DNA of 64,000 nt. Source: Beta vulgaris subsp. vulgaris (Eukaryota > Streptophyta > Magnoliopsida > Caryophyllales > Amaranthaceae). The DNA lies in contig NC_079202.1 of NCBI RefSeq assembly GCF_026745355.1, positions 55,296,209 to 55,360,208 of the forward strand. Reading direction: 5' to 3'. Position numbers and translations under genes: made by a program. The notes under the pieces were generated by a model that saw only the letters and a list, made by a program, of their open reading frames with translations, was not told the origin of the DNA and did no database searches. Of this stretch, positions 33,456 to 47,200 are shown piece after piece. Each line of letters begins with the position of its first letter. Position 1 is the stretch's first letter.

Positions 33456-33718
33456 TCCTCTCCGTTCTCTTTTGTTTTTTTTCTATTTTGACTTCCACGT
33501 TTGCCGATGCACGTCTTTGACCTTAAATATCTTTCATTGTGTATCAATAAAAATTATAATGATTAAATATTAATAAAGTACTCATTGAGACGAATCAAAC
33601 AATACCCTTCATGATTATATTTTTCTTTATCATATATTGAAAATAATTTAGAGGATTCTCTTCAATTGTAAACCGTGTCAAGATTGTAAATAAGTAGAAC
33701 AAAATAGAATGGAGGGAG
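33456..33718. mobile_element. Stowaway-like MITE
   Basis: The left end CCTCTCCGTTCTCTTTTGTT and right end AACAAAATAGAATGGAGGGAG are inverted repeats with TA flanks (33454-33455, 33719-33720). Its core resembles those at 43840-44096 and 48452-48719. Confidence 0.75.
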
Positions 33719-34505
33719 TATCAAATAAAAACTATTACTTCTATATCAGATACATAATATTGTATCAAATAGAAACTATTATATTTTTAAAAAATCATAT
33801 AGTAATTGGTGCACGTTAAGTTATTGTGTATTGAGTCTATTCAAGTTTTTTACTTCTCAATTTTATTTTTTAAAGGGAAATTTTTGCTTCTCATATATAG
33901 TTCCACTGCTGACTCCTATATATGAAAAAAATATAACTTATTTGTTAAAAATTAGGGGTGGCGCAAGTGGGCGACCTTTCTTATATTGTTTCAGAAAATT
34001 TCTTCCTATCTAGTCTTGCATGGACATGGTCAGACCAAAACCACTTATTTAACATAATGGTCCTTTTTTTTCGTATGGTATTTTATAAAATCTTAAAGTT
34101 ATATTGTACATTTAATATCTACTATGGTGACTGATTTTTTTTTTTTTAAATATAGCGACTTTTTCTAACATTAGTTTATCATGATTAAATTTTCACTTTG
34201 TAGCATAGTAATTTTACATCATAAATGTATTAAAAAATGCTTAGTCCATCATAAAGTATTACTATTATACTACTTGTTTCTCTCTCTCCCGAAAATAATA
34301 CTTTTTCACTTCTTCTCATTATTTTACATTAAATGTATTAAAAAATGCTTTCTAAAAACTTGAAAATAACATTATATAAATAATTGTGCATATAAAAATG
34401 TAGCAGTATTTTTTGTCCCGAGAAAACTATACCTGATTTGCCACCAAACCCTACTCTATATCTCTTTCAGACACACTTTACTTTCTCTCTCCTCTCTAAA
34501 CAAAA

Positions 34506-37500
34506 ATGGCGTCTTCACTTCGATGCCCAAGTCCTACTAACTTCACCCAGTTCTCTGTTACCCCTTCCAACCCTTTTCTTAATCTCTCTCCTCGCAAACT
34601 TCCTGTCAGAAATCCCATTGTAAGCTTTCCTTTTTATTTTCAATGGACTATAATCTTGCATTTCTTGATTTTAAATTATTATTTTCTTGGTTGAGTTTTA
34701 ACTTTGGATTGATAATTTGATAACTTTGTAGAAATGTAATTTAGCTGAGCAATTGAAGGTGTTAGAAAATGGGAAACCTCCCTCTTCCAATTCTGGTTTA
34801 ATTGGAATGGAGCAATCATTCCCATCTTTTCTGACTTCTAAGAATTTGGAAAGTTCTATCAATCGGAATGATACCCGTCTTCGGATTTTCTCAGGTACCG
34901 CCAATCCTGCTCTTGCTCAGGTAATTTGATCACACACACCCTTGCAAGTTTTGTGCTTTAATTTGTAGTAAAATTCTCCCTGTGTATTTCTTTTTGTTCT
35001 TTCTAGTTGAATCTTTAACACTGCTCATAATTAGAGAGAATGTTCTAAATTATTTTCGATATGTTAAGAAAAAATATAGTCACGTGGGTCTTGTTTGATT
35101 AGTCTCAATGACTATTTTGTTGATATTTAATTGTTATAATTCTTACTAATATGTAATGGAAGATATTGTTGGATTAGTCTCAATGACTACTTTGTTAATA
35201 TTTAATTGTTGTAATTTTTATTAATATGTAATGGAAGATATTTAAGATAAAAAAAGTGTATTTGCAAACGCGTATAGTTAAAGTAGGAAGAATGAAAAAA
35301 AATGAGGGAGTATTGCTGCTTTAATTTGGACTGTCCATGAATTATGATGCTGAATAGTATCATGAATATATGGCCAATAATATATTGTTAGGTTTGATGT
35401 CTTTGTTACTTCCTCCGTTTACAATGAAGAACTATGTGGATACTGTTCATGTGGTCAAAGTTACGAGCTTCGTAATTTATACATATGATAAATAGAAACA
35501 TGTGAGATTTTGTTAGATTCGTGTGGATGTGTATTTTTTGAATATCAATTTTGATGATATTAATGGTCAAAAGTTGTGCATTAGTACCAATTTTTGAGAT
35601 GAAAGTTACACCATAGTGTGGTGATTATTAATTGGAGAAACACGATTAGTTTCTGGAGAACAATGAGAGATAGTTGATTCCCATCTCTCCCTTTCCTTGA
35701 GGGCCTTGTATTTATTTAATAGAAGAAAGGGGAGTAGCGTGGAGTAGGATAGATGAAAAGCTTCATGACAACCTTAGATCCCTTGGGGTCCTTTAGCAGC
35801 ATCATGTAAATTCTTAATAACTCATCTAATTGCTGCAATGCTGCCTCTCATACGACCTCTAATTCATAAGTTTCTACCATACATATCTCTAGGTGAAGGC
35901 TGCAACTCTGCGAAAAATCACTTTTTTTCACGACATCTTCTTATTTACCAACACAAGCCATTATAAAGGTTAGCTCGATTCAAAGGAATGAGAGACCTAT
36001 GATCGAAGCAACGGTTATTTTTTTTCATCTCCCAAGGATTTCATTCATCAATATACTTCCATTTTTTCAGATTATTGCAACTATTTTCTAAGCACAATTT
36101 GCTAGAGGAACTTATTACTTACCAAACATCTCCACAACATACTTGTCTGTGCACTAGTCTACTGCGAAAAGTTGTTGTAAGTGCTAATTTCTAAGCTCAA
36201 CTTGCTAGAGGAACTTACCAAACTTTTGCTGAAGTAATGAGGCCTAGTCTGCTGGTCTAGATTGCTCAAGGTAAGGCTTAATATCTCCCTTCACCAAATC
36301 CGTACTGTTTGTGGCTGCTAACCGATGATGTCTAGTGTGTCCAACAGGACCAAGACCAGCGTTATTATTGTCAGAAACTGGGAATATCTTATCTTTCCTT
36401 TCTGTTTATATGTGTATATTCAGTTGCTTCCTATATAGTATCATTTTTTAGTAAAAGAAAATTTATGGCTGTAGTGATTTATTGAAAGATATTGATGATG
36501 GAGTATTGTGCCCAACAGGAAATTGCATGTTACATGGGTCTCCAGCTTGGGAAGATAAAGATCAAACGTTTTGCTGATGGTGAGATTTATGTTCAGTTGC
36601 AAGAGAGTGTCAGAGGTTGTGATGTTTTTCTTGTCCAACCCACATGTCCACCTGCAAATGAGAACCTTATGGAACTTTTAATAATGATTGATGCTTGCCG
36701 GAGAGCATCAGCCAAAAATATCACTGCAGTTATTCCTTATTTTGGATACGCAAGAGCTGATCGAAAGGTAAGCTGCCAAATCTGATGAGTATTAGTTTCA
36801 GTAACTTTTAAAGTTTTAACATACTGGACGGTCCACTGTTGCCAATATGAAATACATCCTGGTTTACTTATCTATAAGAGCATTATCGGTTAAAAGCTGA
36901 GAAGTTTTTGTCAAGTTCTTCTAACCTTCTAGAGGAAAGGGGAACTCTTTTAGTGAAGAATCTAAGAGCAGCATTGTACCTGGAACTACTGGTTTGACAT
37001 TAGACCATTTCATATATCAGTATTAAGTTTAATGTCCAATTAATCTATCATGAAACTTGGGTCAAAACTGATGTTGCCACAATTAGTTTCTGGTCTGCAC
37101 TTTCATCCTTATTTCTACTTGGGTTAATGTCAAAGTGTCACTTGTCAATCATTTTACTTTATATCCCATGTTCCTCTTGGCTAGAGGAAGATTTTTTTGG
37201 AAAAAAGTTTCCTGCTTCCCCTTTTTAGCTGGGGGAGAAATGAGTAAAGCTTATGCTTATCAGATGAATGAGGATATCTTTACAGGAAACTATCCGCATT
37301 ACATGATATGTCTACTTTTTGTTGTTTTAGACACAAGGACGTGAATCTATAGCAGCCAAACTTGTTGCCAACCTGATAACAGAGGCCGGTGCCAACCGAG
37401 TTCTTGCTTGTGATCTTCATTCTGGACAGTCAATGGGATATTTTGATATACCCGTGGATCATGTATATGGTCAGGTAAGATGTATGAGCCTCTCAATGTG

Positions 37501-40390
37501 TGGGTTCCTTTTTTAGTTTTTCTCTTCCTGGGGCACATGAGGGAAGTGGAGTGGTGATTGGTCCAAAGGTTTGTCTATTACCAGCTGTTCCACGAAGGCA
37601 GGTCCCAAATTATATGAGTTTTAAAAAAAAATTAATGTTCTTTGTTTATTGATACTTCCTTCGTATTTTTGATACCCCCTCTGATTCTGAAATATTGCCC
37701 TAGTTTCCTCTTTTAGTTTGTCTTCAAAAGATTGTCCCATTTCCTATATAGGTGGCATGATCCCCACAATCTCTCTCTATTTTTTCTCCTACCCACTCAC
37801 CTCAACTCTTAATAAAGGAACAATCTTTAAGGGATGGAGGGAGTAGTTGTACCTAAAGTAAATGACACTCTTATTAATGGTAATTATATAAAGGTATGAT
37901 GAAAATACTAAACAAATCATATGTGATAAGATAATCTTTTCCCAGAACGAAATAGTACAATCAATTCAAAACACCCCTAAAGAGAATATGGTACAACTAT
38001 TAAAAACAGAGATAGTATTACTCAAATTCGTCTCATATTGGAAAAGGAAATTGGAAGATTTCTTGGGGACATCCGAGAAAGGAAAGTGGGAAGTTAAAAT
38101 CTGGGATGGAGGGAGTTTCAACATTTTGATTATTACGAAATACATAATTATAGTGCCTGCTGCTCCACCCCCACCCCATCCTCCCAAAAAATGGAAAAAT
38201 AGAAAGCTTAAAACAAAGAAATATCTGAGCCGTCAGAGAACGCTTTAGACACTAATTGCTTCTCTATTTTTGCTTTACCAGCCTGTGATTCTTGACTACT
38301 TGGCAAGCAAGACCATTTGTTCGGATGATCTTGTTGTTGTTTCACCAGATGTTGGTGGAGTCGCCAGAGCTCGTGCTTTTGCAAAGAAGTTATCCGATGC
38401 ACCACTTGCCATAGTGGACAAGAGGCGTCATGGACACAATGTTGCAGAGGTAAATTTTGTGGCTCTAATGGTGCATTTGAATCTCGGGAGAGAATATCAG
38501 TGCTGGGAGAGGGGGCAATTAAAACCGGACACAAGATGAATGACTTGCTTGCTTTACAGGGGCAATTTAAACCTGATATTCTTTTGCAGTTGGACTTTTG
38601 AGAGGACTAATAGCTTAACTAATGCAATGAATAGTGATAGTGCAATTTGTTACTTCCGTTGATTCTCTGAATGAAGCATCTACTTTTCCAGGTAATGAAT
38701 TTGATTGGTGATGTCAAGGGTAAAGTAGCAGTTATGGTGGATGATATGATTGACACAGCTGGTTAGTTGTATACTTTTTGAAAATTCTAAATTTGTACTT
38801 CTTGTAAACTGGGAGACCTGTCGTGTTTTGTGGCCAAGAAATATGTAAGCAGGATGCTTTATCTAATGCTTAAAGTACATGCGTAATAGAAATTGCTTAC
38901 TAGAATGGGTATGCTTTTGATGACTTCCATTTGTCTAGATGGTTCTGAAAATCTTTCTTGCATATTCTATGCACGTCTGAAATCTTTGACAGAACTTGCG
39001 GTTTATTTTTTTTGTTTTGTTTTTGTAAGCGAGAAGGTGGGGATAGAATTTCATTTGGAAGTCGTATTGACTTGCAATTTTTGTTGGCCTTCTCTCTTAT
39101 CAAGATATATCTTTTTGGAGCTCATATGGACCAGCTTCTATCAATCTCTTTTCAGTGTCTGATATATTTTTATGTTCAAATCCACTAATAAAATATGCTC
39201 AGATCTAACCCACAATAATGATAGAAGCTGGTGTTAGAGTTTGGATAGTTCTTTTCTCAAGCTGTTGACTTGTAGGTACAATTGCTAAAGGAGCTGCTCT
39301 CTTGCACCAAGAAGGAGCAAGGGAAGTCTATGCATGTAGTACGCATGCTGTCTTCAGGTAAATACATTGGCAACTATTAGCAGCTTATACATTTCCGAAC
39401 AAGTGTATCTTTGTATACTTTACTAATAGCATTCGGAAGAATCATTTCACATAATCACTCACTTGTAAGTGGTAACCTCTACATTGGCCTTTGGAGGTAG
39501 CCTAATGCCCTAAGTCCCTAACCATTGATCGCTTCAAAATTACAAGTTTGTTCCAAGTAACTTGCAACTATGAATTAGTGAATGGCTTCAATGAACATAA
39601 GCTCATACCAGGAAGATGTTCGATTGCTGCATGAATTTTAAAAATAAAATCATCCCGAATTTATTTACTTTTCAACGACTGAAGATGAACTGTACAATGT
39701 TCTCTGATTTCCGTCTTTGATATCCATTAGATGACTAAATCTATGTTACTAAGTGGTAAGCTATAATTATGACTATTGACTCTTGTCATGACAAATGATT
39801 TGGATTTCTATACTTGGCTGCTGTTAATTGAGACCCTTATGGCTCTTTGTTACTTTCATGTATTTGCAGTCCCCCTGCAATTGAGAGGTTATCCAGTGGT
39901 TTGTTTCAAGAAGTAATCATCACAAATACGATTCCGATCTTGGAGAAAAATTACTTTCCTCAGCTTACAGTTTTGTCAGTCGCAAACCTTTTGGGCGAGA
40001 CTATTTGGCGCGTTCATGATGACTGTTCTGTGAGTAGTATATTTCAATAAATTATTGTATATTTCTCATAAATAGCAGTAGCACAATATATTCATTATTT
40101 TTTTACACGTAATTATTATGTTATAGTGCCCTGTATACTTCAAGGTTGATACTTTATGGACAATCCATGAATTAACCATCACAATTGTATTTTTTATGTA
40201 ACAATGGATTACACGAATTACAAAAGATATCCTTACTATTTACTAGAGCTTCAACTTTCTATGTTTCCCTCAATGACCTATGTTGGCCATTTTTGGATAG
40301 CTTATCTTACAAAATATAATATGCCTTTGCTCGCCACCCTTGATTTTTCAGGTCGGATTTGAACCTTACTCAAGCTTGGGGCTTGATTGA
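34506..40390 (+). CDS. Ribose-phosphate pyrophosphokinase (PRPP synthetase), plastid type
   Basis: Exons 34506-34619, 34732-34920, 36519-36767, 37331-37474, 38282-38449, 38692-38761, 39276-39357, 39870-40029, 40352-40390 join in phase to 404 aa. The enzyme makes PRPP from ribose 5-phosphate and ATP for purine, pyrimidine, histidine, tryptophan and NAD synthesis. Residues 1-85 are S/P/R-rich with few conserved positions, as in plastid-imported plant PRS1/2/5. The catalytic body includes [21 protein letters not shown] (end of exon 3), [20 protein letters not shown] (about 279-285) and the PRPP-binding signature [10 protein letters not shown] (about 304-313). The protein ends PYSSLGLD. Length and motifs fit class I (phosphate-dependent) enzymes. 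No damage was seen. It is convergent with the aspartyl-tRNA synthetase gene. Mitochondrial import is a possible alternative. Confidence 0.93.
35097..35246 (+). repeat. 75-bp tandem duplication in PRS intron 2
   Basis: GATTAGTCTCAATGACTA and the following 57 bp occur twice, about 90% alike by eye. The block is inside a decayed MITE (about 35030-35310, ending AATGAGGGAGTA) whose core resembles, in reverse, that of the element at 33456. Confidence 0.75.
37673..37843. mobile_element. Decayed Stowaway-like MITE in PRS intron 4
   Basis: The left CCCCCTCTGATTCTGAAATA and right GGGATGGAGGGAG ends are diverged inverted repeats, and the core phrases ATTGTCCC and GGAACAATCTTTAA are complementary. A second lone terminus (TGGGATGGAGGGAGT) is at 38102-38116. 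Confidence 0.5.
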
Positions 40391-41296
40391 TGCAATGTTG
40401 GAAATTTTGTGCTCTCGCCTTCTCACAACCAAAAGACTGCCAATGTAGTGTCGTATGCTAAACTTGGTTTACCGAGCATTCAAGGACCCCTTTCTCTGTC
40501 GCCCATTGCCTTAAGTGTTGTGCATTTGTAGAGATTATGATGTGACGATGATTACTTGTTCTCCAAGTAATGTAAGATGTCCTGTCACACGAACTTTCCA
40601 AAAGAAACAAAATGTACTAGTGAATTACCCCCTGCCCCCCTTAATCTGGTGACGCAATGTTTGGTTAGTTGTGTAGAAAATTTTCCCATAACATTCTCTT
40701 TGGATTTTTGTATATATCTTGGATTTTTTAGAGCACAACCCACAGGGTACTGCATGTATACGTGTAATTTAGTACAGTTGGCAGCTGTATTTGTTGTCTT
40801 GGTGATAAGCTGATGATATTGGCAGTATTCTTTTATGTGGCTAATTGTTATGTGAGATTGATTTATCATGGAATTCATATGTACGTAAATTGTGACTCAT
40901 TTACTAGCACTGTATATCTCAATTCTCATGCCAATGAGATATCATTTTATGAACAGCTTTGGGTAGAAAAGAAAGGATTATTATGAACATCATGGTGAAA
41001 TTGATGCAAGACATCCCAAAAACTATAATTTATTACCTGCATTCGGAATTAACGTAAAATATAAGTTTTATGTCCCTCACCAACCAACCTCAATCCTTTT
41101 GCTAAAGATTGATAGTAAGAAATACCTACTTATAGCCATGTTGGTTTGAGGCTTGTCTATCTCTTCCCCAAAGAAAAAGGGGGAAAAGAAGGAAGACAAA
41201 ACCGAAAAATTGAAAGAACAAGTCAGACTAATATCTCCAATGTAAGATGTACATGCTCCGTTTCAAAAAACAAAAATGGGATCGGGTACTAGCTAG
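40391..41296. other. Intergenic between convergent genes
   Basis: It holds the 3' UTRs of the PRPP synthetase (left) and aspartyl-tRNA synthetase (right). No repeat ends or further ORFs with support were found. Confidence 0.5.
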
Positions 41297-44200
41297 TTAT
41301 AATTTTGCTATGAAGAGGTCTCTGAGCTGCTGGGGATCTACCTCAGATGGCGCTCGCGTAAGGGCACACTGAGCAGTGGATGTCTTTGGAAAAGCAATCA
41401 CATCTCTGATGGAATTTGCTCCAGCCAACAGCATTACTAGTCTGTCCACGCCATAGGCTATGCCTCCTGTATTTATATAAGATAGATCACCAAATACTTT
41501 ATACTAGCACCACTCAAATACTAAGTAGCCTACATTAACAACAAAACTACAAAACACCATGGTAGAACGCTTGAAGTGGCGCCTTATAACCAGCAATAAG
41601 AAGTTTTTTGGAGAAGCCAAACACAGAATTCAGCTTCACTCAATAGAGCTGAAGTCTGAACCAAGAGTTAACTATGCACACATTCAAGGTTGTTATACAT
41701 ACCATGTGGAGGAGCACCCATGTCCAAAGCCTCCAAAAGATAGCCGAATTTTGCTTCAGCCTGTGGACAATGGGAAATGTGATACATTCTTGATATTAAT
41801 ATTTAAGCATGACAAAGGCTCATGTCTTCAGGATTTGGAGACATTGGTAGTTCAATCGACTTATTTCAAATACTTAGGGAGACATTAACTTGTTCAATCA
41901 ATCTATTTTTTATACATAGGAAGACATTAACCTGTTCCGGTGAGACGCCCACAATTTCCAAAACCTTTTCTTGCACCTCGCGCTTATATATTCTTAAACT
42001 TCCTCCACCAATCTGGAAAGGAAATTTTCTCTTATCACTGGTAAAGATGCTTGAGAGTATACAAATTATTAAAATAGGAAGTGTACCTCTACTCCATTGT
42101 AAACCATATCATATGCCAAAGCTCGAGCAGAGGATAAATCCTCTGTGTCTTCAGGGTTTGGAGCAGTGAATGGATGATGCAAAGCCTGCAAACAAGTATT
42201 ATATTCACAATTTATGCACCTATAAAACCATGCAGTAGAATAAGACTAGCAGCTGTGGTATTACCAGAGCATAATAGCATATCGTTGTAAGATAGAGCCT
42301 AATATACTCAAACAGCAGAGTATAATACGATATTTCTCGGGAAAGCAAGAAAATAAGTAGAATATCGGCAAGGTCAACCCTTAATATATTTGATATTTAC
42401 GAAACGGATTCAGGTTATGAAATAGCTTAGCTAAAAAAGGCTATAGAGTTCTGATTCTTTTGTTGAGATAGTGTGGCATCATGAAAGTAATAAGATGCAA
42501 ATTTGAGAAATTTTAATTTCTGTTTTAGACTTCTGGTTGCTGAAAAAGATCAAAAGGAAACTAGACAACAGGCCGCAACTGGTGAGTGACCCATTATAAA
42601 AGAGGAATAATATCTGATACTGCAACGAACCTCAAGCCTCTTTTCATCGTCGTTCCACTCGAACATCGGGAAATCAGTCACCCAAAGAATTGAATGCTTG
42701 GACTGAGGTGGAGACATAAACAATGTGAGAAACTAATACAAATTGAATATCACAGAGAACCCCAATCATTACAAGTAAGTGTAAGGTGTAGGCTTACATG
42801 ATCAACCATACCCAATTCATGCGCCAGGTGTAACCTTAGTCGATCAAGGGTTTTGTTCACAGACTTCTCCAAACCCACGGCAAACAAGATAAGGTCACCA
42901 GATCTCGCAGAGCAGAGATTCAACAGGTTTTCTTTATTTTGTTGATTCAAACTTGATGCTAAAGCAGGTATCCCTTCAAGCTCCCCTGAAGAGCCACAAA
43001 ACTGTTAGATCAGAAGATATAGTTAACCTTGGGAGGGAATCAAACCTACGTACCATCACTTGTGACCTTAAGAAAGGGCAAACCTTTCGCCCCAGATTTT
43101 ATTGCTTCATTAAACAAAACACCCTTTTTAAGTGCTGTGTTAGAATAAACACTTGCAGCTGCGGGTATGCACAATGCCTTTATCACACCCCCATTAGCCA
43201 ATGCTTCTCCAAAAACTTTGAATGTAGACCCAGAAAAAATATCAGAGACCTACATAAAGAAAAGTTTAAACTCAATCTCTTTTGCAGGTAACTTCCAGAG
43301 TATATTTGTGGATGAACAACTATAGAATTCCACCTGAGCAGAAAAACTTACATCTCTTAACTCAAGACCAAAACGAAGATCCGGTCTATCTGACCCATAT
43401 CGATCCATTGCTTCGGCATACGTAAGCCTGGGAAAAGGGTTGGGAAGCTCAATACCTTGAATCTCCCGAAAGACCTGAAGTCAATAATGGCTTTCATACA
43501 TTCTACGAAGTTTTAATTTCCAAACAGAGATCATATGACAAAGCCATTAAAGAATGTATTATATTGATTGTTGTTGACAAAGCAAGTAAAAGCATATAGT
43601 AACAATTTTCCACATCCAACTAAACTTGCATTTGCGAAAAGATATCACACAAATACATGCTAGATTATACAGAGGGAAAAACAATATTTTCAACTGCAAG
43701 AAAAAACTTACAAGCTACTGTGAGAATCTGGACATGAAATTTTGACAGGCATAAACAAGCAGCTTAGCTACCAAATACCGTGAGAAATTGAGATTAAAGA
43801 TAAACTCATCAACATCTGAAGCACAACCCACATTAGATACTTCCTCTATTTCTTTATAGATGCATCATATTGAATGTGCACACTTGCCAATACACAACTT
43901 TGACCATCAATATCTTCAATTATATATCATTAAATATTATAAAAAAATAATGTTTGAAAATATACATTGAGACTAACCCAGTAGGAACAAGAACAATGAC
44001 ATTTATCTTTACATATTAGTAATTATATATAGTCTAAGTTGATATCTAAATAGTGTAAAAAGTAAATATGATGCATCTACTAAGAAACAGAGGAAGTATA
44101 AAGCAAAAGAACATGAAACTTGTATCCTGCTTACCAGCACAGAAGTATCAATAAAATACCAAGCATAACTAGCATAATCAAGTTGCCTACATTTCGAGAG

Positions 44201-47200
44201 GGAAAAAGAAAGGAAAGTCTTTCTGCATATGATGAACACAAATTGCTTGACAGATATGGCTTTCAGGACCCTCCAATTGAGAATTTAGCATGTGCAAATG
44301 ATAGAAAAGTAACAAGTGAGGAAAAGAACGAGAGCAATAAAATGGCTTGGATAGATAGAGAAGATACTGCAAGTCATATATAATAAAGGATGCAATCGTG
44401 CACAATAATTTAATAGAATTATTAGTTTGATCAACAAGAAGGTATTACCTTTTTCATCAATTTCTTAATATATATTGAGATACCAGCCTCTAGAAACATT
44501 ACTATGAATATTTACATACACACCTCCCTTATCAAATCTTCATTTAGCTTCAGCATTTCATCCAAAGGAGTAAATGCCAATTCCATATCCAGTTGGGTGA
44601 ACTCCGGTTGTCTGTCAGCTCTCAGATCCTCATCCCGAAAGCATCTGGAAGAGAAATCAGATAAAAAAGTCTCCTAAGTTTGTTCAAAACATTGTCTTGT
44701 TCAGTAATAGTCAACCTTCTAGTTTGGTTGGTCTCTTTTTTTCTGCAACTCATGTTCTTTCAATTTTCTTGGAGGAGGGTGAGAGAGGCAGGCTTTGGAA
44801 AGTAACAAATTGGGAGGAGATGGAAACAAGTTGAGCCCATCGACTACAACACATAAAATGATCCTTGGTTATACAAATTAAAGAAGCAACAAATGCAGAT
44901 ATGGGAGACAGTAACAAATGCAGATATGGAGACAGTCAAGAACTGTATTTACCTTGCTACTTGATAATATCTATCAAAGCCCGAGACCATTAGCATTTGC
45001 TTGAATAACTGAGGACTTTGGGGTAAAGCATAAAACATTCCTGGCTTCATACACATATATGGTAGAGTATAAGCTACAAAAGACAAATTGATCAACTGAA
45101 GGACTGGACAAAATGGCTCAACAAAACATTTGCTCCTTCATTTGTCACATCTAAGATATCACAAGAGAATATACACATTTGCACTTCTTTTTTTGTTGGG
45201 ATATTGGGAGGGTGAGGGATATGCCACCTGTTGATATTTACATACCAAACAATGACAAAGGGGTGTAGCAGCAAGGTATATCCAATGACACATGTTATAA
45301 AAGCTTCAACAGGATACCATCGTCTCAAATTTTAATTTTAAATGAGTTAAGAATTTGAAAAATGCATGTCATATCTAACCATTCCAAGCCATGCCTGGCG
45401 AGTGGTTTATAGTCTAGACTGCTCCAGAAGGATTTCTAAAAGATAAAAGGGCGTAGAAAAAACAAGCCAATACCTGAACTCTTGAAGGCACTAAATAATC
45501 TCGAGCACCCTCAGGGGTAGACCTAGAAAGCATTGGGGTCTCAATCTGCCTTATATATAAGATAAGCATCAGGAAAAATGACAAAGATACACAGAGCGAT
45601 ATACATAAAAAGGTATAAATTGAACAGTGAGAGCAAGACCCCACCTCCACAAAGCCATGTACATCTTCCAGATATCTTCGTATGAGTTTCAACACTCTAT
45701 GTCGCAGCATTATGTTTGAACTTATTTGAGGGCGGCGCAAATCTAAGCACCGGTATCTACGTATAAGTAAAAATATCAATTAATCAGCTTGACCAAACAA
45801 AGAGATCAAAGAAAAGAGGTAATTCTTCCAGTATGTTTATCTCTCAGAAGATAATTAAGGAAATGTTAGCTGGCCTGGTAAAGCAAGTTACAACAAGTGA
45901 GTTCAAATTTTAGGTAACCTCTAGGCTTGTGCTTAAAATAGATCAGCATCCAAGCCATCTACTCTAACTCTATCAAATAGGTTATATATCATTAGAAGAC
46001 TATAGAATAACACAAACTGTCTCTTCCTCATTTTTGTTTGGTATTTCTTCTCAAACTTTCTAAGAGCGCCTAAAAGATGAACATCAAGAAAGAAGAAGTA
46101 GCTTTCTTTGACATCATTATTATCGAGTTCACCTAACAAGGCCCTCTCTTTGAATTCAATTTCCATGATAAGTAATAGTTGGACATTCGGCATGCACATT
46201 TAGAATGAATTAAGTTCTACTTCTCTCACACTAATATTGAAAGTAAAAATACAACAGAGCAGTATCAAGATTTCACATTTAATATACGTCTTATCTCAAT
46301 AAAATCAATCAAAATTGCTACCTCAAACGTATCTCTTCCTTAGCAGAGTCTTTCACATCATCGCCAGTAGTAACCAAAAAGGGCAATTTGACCTTGACAG
46401 AATTTAAAACTTTAACCTGCTCTACAGCAACCTGCCATTTACCACCAGATTTGAGTGCATGAAATGCTATTTCAAAGTTAATGCTATTTCAAAGTTGAAA
46501 TGTAAACATCTTATGGCATTCAAATAAAGAAGTAAATAAAGTAAATTAATTGAAGCAAATGTCAGTACTGTCTGTTCAGCGTGTGTATATGCTCTACGAG
46601 CACTAAACCACTATTTACTATCATCTTTCAACAACGCTATAGGATCTGCTGAAAGGCACTTCCTTTCAGAGTTTGTCATAGTTCAAGCCTTTCGGGCAAC
46701 CAACAAACTGATGAGTGAGGGCTAGTGAAAACCATGTTCTTCAGTAATTATGATTTTCAGTACAACTTATATTTCAAGATGATCATAGCCTTTAGGCACA
46801 AGATTGATAACAAAGCCACAAACTGCAAATAACATACCTCCACCATCCCAGTTTTCATCGTTTCATTGACAGCCTCGCTTGGCCTTAAACGTACTACTCC
46901 TTCAGCAGCAATCACATACTCCAACCTCAAGCCATTAACCATAGCATGTGCATCAGGGAATTCACTGGGAAGTGTTGTAATCTACTCAAAATGAACCAGT
47001 ATCATTATTGTAGGATAAATCAATTTTTATAAACATCAAAAGAAAGAAAACAGGTTGCTTTCAAATTATTTCTCGACAAAATGCTAATTTCTTCTTCTTT
47101 TTGCATCTCCTCTCTATTTAAAAAATTGGTTTAAGGGATAGAGGAAGGTTTTGGCATTCACAGACCATAAGTCTTCATCTATCTATATTCTAAACTGAGT

